Position numbers and translations under genes: made by a program. A stretch of 13,163 nucleotides of DNA. Origin: Thermoplasmata archaeon (lineage in GTDB: Archaea > Thermoplasmatota > DAOVMN01). The notes beneath the pieces were generated by a model that was not told where the DNA came from, did no database searches, and was given only the letters and a program-made list of their open reading frames with translations. The DNA is taken from contig DAOVMN010000018.1 in the NCBI GenBank assembly GCA_030630685.1, positions 1-13,163 of the forward strand. Direction: 5' to 3'. Of the stretch, positions 1 to 7,900 are shown in pieces. Every line of letters begins with the position of its first letter. The first letter of the stretch is position 1.

Positions 1-336
1 GATTGCCCGAACCTGACGAACATCGATAACTCCATTGCCTTTGCCATCATCAGATCCGGGGTCAATGCATTCTTTGGGGGGATGCGGTACGAGTACACCG
101 GAGTATATGATACAAATGACCAGTATCCATTGGTGGCAAGTGGCTCGCCCAGGCTCTCGCAAATAATTATTGCGAAGTTGACAGAGGAGGATCTGTCCTC
201 TGGCTTGGCGCTACGAGAAGCAAAGATCCAGTACATGAACGAGCTCGATGACAGCGATGAGATGGACTACGATGTTGCAATAAAGATCTTGTATGGTGAC
301 CCCACCTTCAATCCCTATGAGCCGTATAATGCTTAG
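1..336 (+). CDS. C25-type (gingipain-like, caspase-fold) cysteine peptidase, C-terminal fragment
   Basis: The frame is open from base 1 to the TAG at 334-336, giving 111 residues of a gene that begins before the window; the ATG at 82 is internal. The fragment reads like the end of a C25/caspase-fold domain: a Cys at residue 2 (bases 4-6), a SIAFAIIRSG helix, the GVNAFFGGMR strand, a GLALREAKIQYM helix and the closing LYGDPTFNPY motif. In C25 proteins the catalytic Cys precedes a similar 'S-A-x-A-hydrophobic' helix and a Gly-rich strand, so the Cys at bases 4-6 may be the nucleophile; the catalytic His would lie upstream. No membrane segment follows the domain, so any anchor or secretion signal must be N-terminal and unseen. 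The M28 peptidase gene starts 64 to 82 bases downstream on the same strand, with no clear promoter between, suggesting co-transcription. Family assignment is fairly good; activity is unproven. Confidence 0.7.
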   Translation, partial: DCPNLTNIDNSIAFAIIRSGVNAFFGGMRYEYTGVYDTNDQYPLVASGSPRLSQIIIAKLTEEDLSSGLALREAKIQYMNELDDSDEMDYDVAIKILYGDPTFNPYEPYNA

Positions 337-400
337 AAATGGCGAGGAAAAAACGATGAATGACTTTCAAGATGAAGACCCCCGAACCGACGATTGATCT

Positions 401-1882
401 ATGGATGACGGAGGGAAAATGAGCCACTTCTCCAGAATGAAAACATTCGGGAATAAGAACCCAAGACTCACCATCCTTCTCGCGGTGGTGCTTGTTGTGA
501 TCATCGTGGGAGCTGGATTTTACTATGTGGTCCTGAGGAATGAGGAGGATTTCGACCCCACCATCATCGAGTTCGACTGGCAGCGAGCGTATGCGGATGG
601 CCAGTATTTGATAAGGGACGGTCCGCGTCTGGCAGGCACGGAAGAAGAATACAGGGCGGCGGAGTACATTGCCCGGGAATTTATAGCGGCCGGCCTTTCC
701 AACGTGCGCATCGAAAATTACACGGTAGGGCTCTACGAAGTAGATCATGCCTCCCTCAATCTCCAGGCCCTCTCCCTGGAGCTCGGCTACATCTACAAGG
801 ACTATCGGCATCTATATGAGTTTGCGGTCATGGGGTATTCAGGCTCGACCAATGATGAGGAAGGATTCGATATCGTCTTTGTGGGCAATGGAACAGACGA
901 AGCCTATGCAGAAGCCGGGGATGTTTCCGGGAAAGCGGTACTCGTACGGACAGACAGGACACTCTCGTACACCCAATTGTACATACAGGCCATGAACCAT
1001 TCTGCGGGTGCGAGTATTATCTATGGGGATCGTGCGAGATCGATCAGCAGGACCTCGGCACTCCCTGACGAAGAGAACGGTGGACTGAAACCCATTACCG
1101 ATGAATACCCGAACGATCAGCTCATCCCGCACATGATGGTTTCCCCTGAGGTGGGTGAGGAGATAAAAAGTTGGAACGAGAACTCCACCGGGCTCACAGA
1201 ACACTGTCAGCTCAACATCGATTTCGATGTCTCGATCGAGGATAGGATCACCAAGGTCGTGATAGGTGAGATTATAGGGAAAGAAAAACCAAAGGATTTC
1301 GTGGTGATGGGGGCACATCATGATACCGTCTACACCGGGGAGGGGGGAGCGGACAACACCGTTGGCACGTGCTGTATTATTGAGACTGCAAGACAGCTTG
1401 CCCACTACAAACCGAAACGCACCATCAAGATGATGACCTTCGGGGCTGAAGAGGAGGGACTCCTTGGGTCAAAGGCTTATGTGCTCAATCACAGCGAGGA
1501 GATCGAGAAGCACTGCATCTTCATGACGAACTTTGACATGACATGTTTGAATGTTACGGAAGACGGAAAGAACAACACCTTCCCTGTGAACGCGAATTCG
1601 GAAAGGCGAAGAAAGGAGATCGAAAAGGTGGGAAAGGAGTTCTTCAAACAGAATCCTGAGCTTGACGAGAAATATAACTTCTCTGCTGGTATCATGGAGA
1701 ATTATCCGTATAGCGACTTTTTCCATTTTGGGTACCATGGTTCTGACTTTGCAGCGGGCTGGGGACAGAACTCCCCTGGCTACCACACACCCGGGGACAA
1801 ATTAGAGTACACGAATCCAGAGAGCTGGCAGATCGCAGGGAGGATCATGGGCTCGTATACGCTCTGGCTTGCGGACGAGTAG
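401..1882 (+). CDS. Membrane-anchored M28 family zinc aminopeptidase with PA domain insert
   Basis: This encodes a probable extracellular di-zinc aminopeptidase that trims peptides. Numbered from the ATG at 401, the full M28 ligand set is present: H306 and D308 in GAHHD, bridging D318 in GADNT, catalytic E350 with ligand E351 in FGAEEEG, D379 in NFDMT and H462 in YHTPGD. Residues about 23-45 form one hydrophobic helix after a Lys/Arg-rich start and are not followed by an obvious cleavage site, so it is probably an uncleaved signal anchor with the enzyme outside. Residues about 144-210 look like a protease-associated (PA) insert. The length, 493 or 487 residues, is normal for PA-containing M28 enzymes. 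The start is uncertain: the ATG at 419 has GGAGGG at 410-415, whereas the ATG at 401 has no clear ribosome-binding site, so 419 may be the true start. The substrate cannot be told from sequence. Its position behind a C25-like peptidase suggests stepwise endo- then exopeptidase digestion. Confidence 0.93.
   Translation: MDDGGKMSHFSRMKTFGNKNPRLTILLAVVLVVIIVGAGFYYVVLRNEEDFDPTIIEFDWQRAYADGQYLIRDGPRLAGTEEEYRAAEYIAREFIAAGLSNVRIENYTVGLYEVDHASLNLQALSLELGYIYKDYRHLYEFAVMGYSGSTNDEEGFDIVFVGNGTDEAYAEAGDVSGKAVLVRTDRTLSYTQLYIQAMNHSAGASIIYGDRARSISRTSALPDEENGGLKPITDEYPNDQLIPHMMVSPEVGEEIKSWNENSTGLTEHCQLNIDFDVSIEDRITKVVIGEIIGKEKPKDFVVMGAHHDTVYTGEGGADNTVGTCCIIETARQLAHYKPKRTIKMMTFGAEEEGLLGSKAYVLNHSEEIEKHCIFMTNFDMTCLNVTEDGKNNTFPVNANSERRRKEIEKVGKEFFKQNPELDEKYNFSAGIMENYPYSDFFHFGYHGSDFAAGWGQNSPGYHTPGDKLEYTNPESWQIAGRIMGSYTLWLADE
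410..421 (+). promoter_or_regulatory. Ribosome-binding site favouring the internal ATG at 419
   Basis: GGAGGG at 410-415 lies three bases before the in-frame ATG at 419-421. It matches the archaeal anti-Shine-Dalgarno end of 16S rRNA, although the spacing is short. The ATG at 401 lacks such a site. If 419 is used, the peptidase loses six residues and still keeps its membrane anchor. Confidence 0.5.
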
Positions 1883-1911
1883 AACAACAAGCTTCGGAAA
1901 AACCCGATATC

Positions 1912-1960
1912 AAAACCTTAATAAACTTCCGACGCTGAGCAAACCCAAGTTCAAAGGTGA
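1912..1960 (+). promoter_or_regulatory. Archaeal promoter and ribosome-binding site of the giant surface protein gene
   Basis: The 84-base gap after the M28 gene holds an A/T-rich TATA-like box, CTTAATAAAC, around 1917-1926, preceded by an A-rich stretch that could serve as the BRE. Initiation about 25 bases downstream would fall near 1946-1950 and leave a short leader. AAGGTGA at 1954-1960, six bases before the ATG at 1967, is a strong archaeal ribosome-binding site and fixes that start. No convincing U-rich terminator for the M28 gene is seen in the gap, so some read-through is possible. Confidence 0.6.
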
Positions 1961-1966
1961 ACTCCC

Positions 1967-4900
1967 ATGCGCCCAAACAATGGATTACCAAAACCCGCTC
2001 CTATTCATGCACTGGTCCTAAGCTTGATGCTTGTTCTCCAGGCACTCGTTCTTCCATTTTTCCTTTTCCCGGAAACTGCGGAGGCAGAGGGTTCGAGAGG
2101 AGATGGCACAATTCTCTATGTGGACGATGACGCCCCTGACGGCGGGAACGGAAGCCTGGAGAGGCCGTTCAACTCTATTCAAAACGCCCTAAACTTTGCG
2201 AGCCCTAAAGATGTTATTCGTGTGTTCGAAGGCACTTATAATGAACAGGTTGTTGTATCAAAGACCATCTCATTGATCGGCAATGGCTCCACTGACACCG
2301 TAATAACCTATGAAAACGGCGATGTGGTTACCCTCACGGCTAGCCGGGTGAACATCAGCGGCTTCCGGATCACCGGAGGAGGTTGGGGAGCAGGGATCAA
2401 GGTGGAATCAGATAATAATACCATCCTTCAGAATAGGATAATGAACAAGAACTATGGAATCCATCTGTTCTTCTATGGCAACAATACACTTTCGGAAAAC
2501 AACTGCTCATTCAACACCCTGGGTATTTTTCTCACGGATTCATCCTATAATACCCTATCGAGTAACACATTGTATGAGAACACGAATTATGGGATATACC
2601 TGTCGGATGGCGAGTTACGGGATAATGTCATTTTAAACACCAATACCATTAACGGCAGGAATCCCCTCTTTTATTATGACGAACACGGCACAGAGGCCGA
2701 CCCGATCGTTATCAAGGATGTGCAGGATGGGGAAGGGGATTCAAGGTTGACGAATCTTGGATATGTCATTCTATACAATTGTTCGGACTTTATACTTGAG
2801 AACATCAAGGTCACACACTGCTCAAAAGGGATCCAGATAGAGCGATCACACCATATCGAGGTCTTTTCCTGCAACATTTCCGTAGTTGATACTGCGGTGG
2901 GGGTAAGGCATTGTGACCATGTTATCATCGAGAACAACTATATCTCGAATAACACGAACGGCATATCCCTCTTCAACTCGAACAACAACACCATACAGCA
3001 CAACGAGTGTGCACATAATAAATATGGCGTCAAATTGGACTCCTCCTCTGGCAACCTGCTTGTCAACAACACCTGCACCCTGAATACGCATTCCGGGATA
3101 TATCTCTCCTATGGTAGTAATGAAAACACTGTGAAAGAAAACAACGTTTCCTCGAATTTCTATGGTATCCATGTATACGAAAACAGCGATGATAATACCC
3201 TTGCCGGAAATGACTGTTTCGAAAATTATTATGGGATCTTCCTTCTCGAGGACTGTGAAAATAATATCATTACCTTGAACAATTGTTCAAATAACACGAA
3301 TGGGATATACGTCACATGGGGAAGCACCCATAGCACGATCCAGAATAATACCTGCAACGATAACGAGGAATGTGGGATCCATCTGTTCGAGGGTTGTAAC
3401 GATTCGATTATTTCAGGGAATACCTGCTCCAATAACTCGTATGGCATATATCTTGAAAAATCCGGCCATAATATGGTAACAAAAAACATCCTGAACAACA
3501 ATTCGAACTTTGGAATATATCTCGAGGATGGAAAACTGAACGACAACATCATCGCGAATGACAATGTTATCAACGGAAAAAACCTCCAATACTACTATCA
3601 TGAAAAAGGTAGCGAAAGCGATCCCATCGTGGTCAGGGACAAGTATGATACGGCTCTCGACACCACAATGACGAACCTGGCCTTCCTCATACTGTACAAT
3701 TGTTCATACTTCCTCATAGAAAACATCTCGACCACCCACTCCGAGCGGGGAATCACTATTGATAAATCAAGCCAGATCGAGATGGTATCCATCAATCTCA
3801 CCAATTCCAATTCCGCTGTTTGCATAAGGGATTCCAGTCAAATTACCATGAAAAATAATTCTTTCTCAAATAATATCCATGCCCTATCCCTCTATCATTC
3901 GAGCAGCAATACAATATATGGCAATAATTGTTCTGACAACGATTATGGGATCAGACTCGAATCCTCGGGAAATAATAACCTCACGAATAATTCATGCATA
4001 TCAAATACCAACCATGGCATCTTCTTGCACAAGGACTGTAACAATAATACCCTCATCCAAAACAACTGCTCCTTCAATAAAAATGGTATATATCTTTTGG
4101 ATAACTGTTCCACTAATATTATCGCTGACAATACCTGCACCGAGAACGATTATGGCATATACATGATAAATTCTACACATAACAAAATCTTGAACAACAC
4201 ATGTTCGAACAACGATTATTATGGTATCTACCTCTGCGAGGATTGCAGCAATACGATCATCACAGGGAATAAGTGCTCATACAACAGGAACGGTATCTAT
4301 CTCCATGGATCGATGAATAATGGGGTTAGAAACAATACGTGCACCTTGAATGATCGAAGTGGAATAACCATTGCCTTTGGCAGTGAAAATAACACGATCT
4401 CAGGGAACAACTGCTCGAACAATGAATTCGGGGTCTATCTGAGAGACAGCTTGAGGAACACTATTGAAAAGAATACAATGAACAACAATTCTCAATACGG
4501 GATCTTCTTTGAAGACCGTGAACTCAACGATAACATCATCCTCGGCTCCAATGTTATCCAGGGTGGAGCCCCCTATGTGTATATGAATGAAAATGGAACC
4601 AAGGGCTCTCCGATTGTTGTTCAGGGCTTAAGCGATTCTGTTAATGATTCCAAAAAGATAAACCTCGGTTTCTTGATAGTACACAATTGTTCATATCTTA
4701 TTTTGCAGAATATCTCGATCGACGACGCCGGGCATGGTATCTATGTTGACAAATCAATGGATATTGAGATTATCTCTGTGTATGTCTCCGGTATCATCTC
4801 CGGAATATCACTTAGACACTCCTATGCCCTTACCGTCAAGAACTCTACATTCTCGGATAACACCGATATAGGACTCTCACTCTTCAATATCACAGATACC

Positions 4901-7900
4901 GTAATAGAAAACAATACTGCTACAGACAATGAATTTGGAATAAAACTTGAGAATGCAGATGGGAACATGATAGTGAACAATACCTGCGAATCGAATCAGA
5001 ATGGGATCAATTTCACCAATTCCTCCTTTAATGTCCTTACCAATAACTCATGCTCTTTCAACTCCCGGAATGGCATCTCCGCATATAATGGGTGCAATAA
5101 CAACTCCATTGAAAATAACACCTGCACCTCTAATTCACGGAACGGGATCGACCTCGGTAATGATTGCAGGAATAATACAATCTCGAACAATACCTTGACC
5201 TTTAACAATGGTGACGGTCTTTCTCTCCATGATGGAAGTAATGATAACTTCGTGAGGGATAACAACTGCTCTGAGAATACGATTGTCGGGATCAAGTTAG
5301 TTAAAGTATGCATTAACAATATTATCATCAATAATTCGTGTAAAATGAATGGCTGGGCTGGACTCGGTCTGATGAGCGGATCAAACTTGAATGTGATAAC
5401 CGATAATAATCTTTCACAAAACTCAAAATACGGCATTTATATTTTTGAAAGCGCATACAATACCATTGATGAGAACGTCATCAACGGAAACAGTTTGTTC
5501 GGCATACTATTCTACAAAAAGGATTTGAATCGTAACAAGGTCACACGTAATAACACCATCAATGGTTTTCATCCCCATTATTACATGGACGAGGGTGGAA
5601 GTGCACTTGAACCATTAATCATAAGTGATCTCAAAGATACCCCTATATCAGGAAAATCCATAAACGTGGGTTTCATTATTCTGGTCAACTGCTCCAATAT
5701 CCAATTGGAAAATATTTCCATAAATTATGCAAATAATGGAATACATATAACCGGCTCTTCTCATATTGTATTGATCTCATCAATGATATCCTGCCCCGAC
5801 ACCGGAATAACCCTAACCCGATCTCTCAACTGTACATTTGATAATATTTCTGTGAATGAGTGCAACGATGCCGTCCTTCTTACCTATACAAAGGATTCGC
5901 TTGTGAGTAATTGTACAATTTCTAACAATACCAGAGGTATCGCTTTGGAATATGCAGAGTATAATTTCATCCAGGGAAATCACCTGTTCCACAACGAGAA
6001 AGGGATCCATCTCCTGAGTTGCTGCAATAACACTATCTCCTCTAATAACCTCAGCCGGAACGTGAAAAATGGGGTTGAACTGGAATCATATAGTTGGACA
6101 GACGGTGGATCGATCTTTATTAACAGAACCTCTGATAACCACATCCAAAACAATACCATAACCCATAACGGGGACGAAGGGATCCTCATAGATCTCAGCT
6201 ATAATAACTATTTGAACAACAATACCATATCTAACAGTCCCGTGGGGATAAGGGTTATCAAACGAATGTTTACAATATCAGGTGCAATGGGACCAAAGAA
6301 TGTAAACATCACATGCACGGGAAATGAGGCGCATTTCAATAATATCACAGAATGCTCGAACTATGGTGTGGACGCATCGGATAATGGATCCGCACTCTTC
6401 GATGCTACCTACAACTGGTGGGGAGACGCATCCGGTCCATATCATCCCCATGATAATCCCAATGGTATAGGGAACAAAGTATCGAATTATGTGATTTTCA
6501 GCCCATGGATCGGGAAACCGAAGACGATTTACAATATTCAAAAAGACACATATTATTACACGATCCGGGAAGCCATCGATGCGGCTGGTGAGGGAGACAC
6601 CATCCAGGTACATGAAGCGATCTATCGAGAGGACGTGGTTGTCACCAAATCAGTGAACCTGATAGGAAACGGCTCAGGGAAGACCGTTATCCGTCCCATG
6701 GCTCCCTATCGATATTTCCCGTTAGGGTGCCAATACCTGATCAGGATCGTGGCCGATGGGGTAAATATCAGTGGATTCGATGTTTCAGGGAATGGAAATC
6801 CCGCCACCGGGATCCTCGTTGAATCCGAGTATAATCGGATCTTCAATAATGATTGCTCGGGCAACTATCAGGGCATCTCCCTGGTAAAAGCTAATGATAA
6901 TGTTGTCGAGCATAACAACTGCTCTGAGAACATTCAATACGGCATCTGGTTGAACGGTGCCAACAGGAATACGATCCAGCACAATGATCTGCGCTCGGCG
7001 GCCCAGGAAAATGGAATATATCTTAAACGCTCAGGACAGAATATCATACAGCACAACACGATCCTTGAGCATTCCAATTATGGGATATATCTGATGTCCT
7101 CGAGGGAGAGCACCATCCGAAATAACACAATCAAAGAGAACAAGAAAGGGATGGTCTTAACCCGCTCGAATTACACCATCATCTCCGACAATACCGTGGA
7201 AAACAACGAGTATGTGGGATTGATTCTGGATGGGTCGGCCTTCTGTGTGATAAGAAACAACACATTACAGGGAAGCGAGTATGGAATTCTCCTGGGTGAG
7301 AAGAGCGTATGCAACACCATGCAGAACAACACGTGCCTGGATAATGTGGCAGGGATCAGAATCATGTATGGCTTCGAGAACAAGGTGAAGGAAAACATCC
7401 TCTTTGATAATAAATATGGAATTCACATAAGCAGTTCCCATGACAACACAATTGAGGGAAATACAATCGAGCAGAACGAGGAGGGCATCCATGTCTTTGG
7501 TTCGTATGATGATATACTCTCCGACAACAACATCACATCTAACGAATATTCAGGCATGAATCTCTCGTTCGTTACGGGAGCGAGGATCCATCTCAACATC
7601 ATCGGTCCGGGGAATAAGATCGGATTGCTAATATCCCAGTCCCTAAATCCAACTATAAACAACAACACCATTCATAACAACGAGAAGGGGATGATATTCT
7701 CATCATCCCCGGAGTGCATGGCCCAGTATAACAATATCTTTGAGAACAAGTTGTTTGGAGTAGATGCAAGCTTCAACAATGCAAAGATAGTGAATGCAAC
7801 AAATTGCTACTGGGGGGATCCATCCGGTCCTCATCATGATACAAAGAACCCTGCGGGCAAGGGAGATAATGTTACGGATTATGTGGATTTCGAGCCGTAT

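Larger units (their letters stand above)
2390..6412 (+). repeat. Beta-helix 1 coil array, rich in Asn, Cys and glycosylation sequons
   Basis: This stretch encodes consecutive coils of about 22-24 residues. The typical coil reads roughly G-I-[YH]-L-x-x-[GDS]-[CS]-x-[ND]-N-x-I-x-x-N-[NT]-C-[ST]-x-N. Cys appears in two recurrent columns, one after N-[NT] and one after the GI-x-L strand, with more than forty Cys by eye. Asn-Asn pairs are nearly universal in the turns, giving dozens of N-x-[ST] sites. The DNA is A/T-richer than the peptidase genes: a sampled 60-base line at 4021 is about 38% GC against about 58% at 1321. Confidence 0.9.

Noticed and set aside
337..400. A separate promoter between the C25-like and M28 genes
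   Set aside because: No convincing TATA-like box with proper spacing is visible in the 64 bases.
308..1405. Long minus-strand open frames (308-811 and 839-1405) across the M28 gene
   Set aside because: They are antisense to a gene with all M28 ligands in place, and their products show no recognisable domain or ribosome-binding site.
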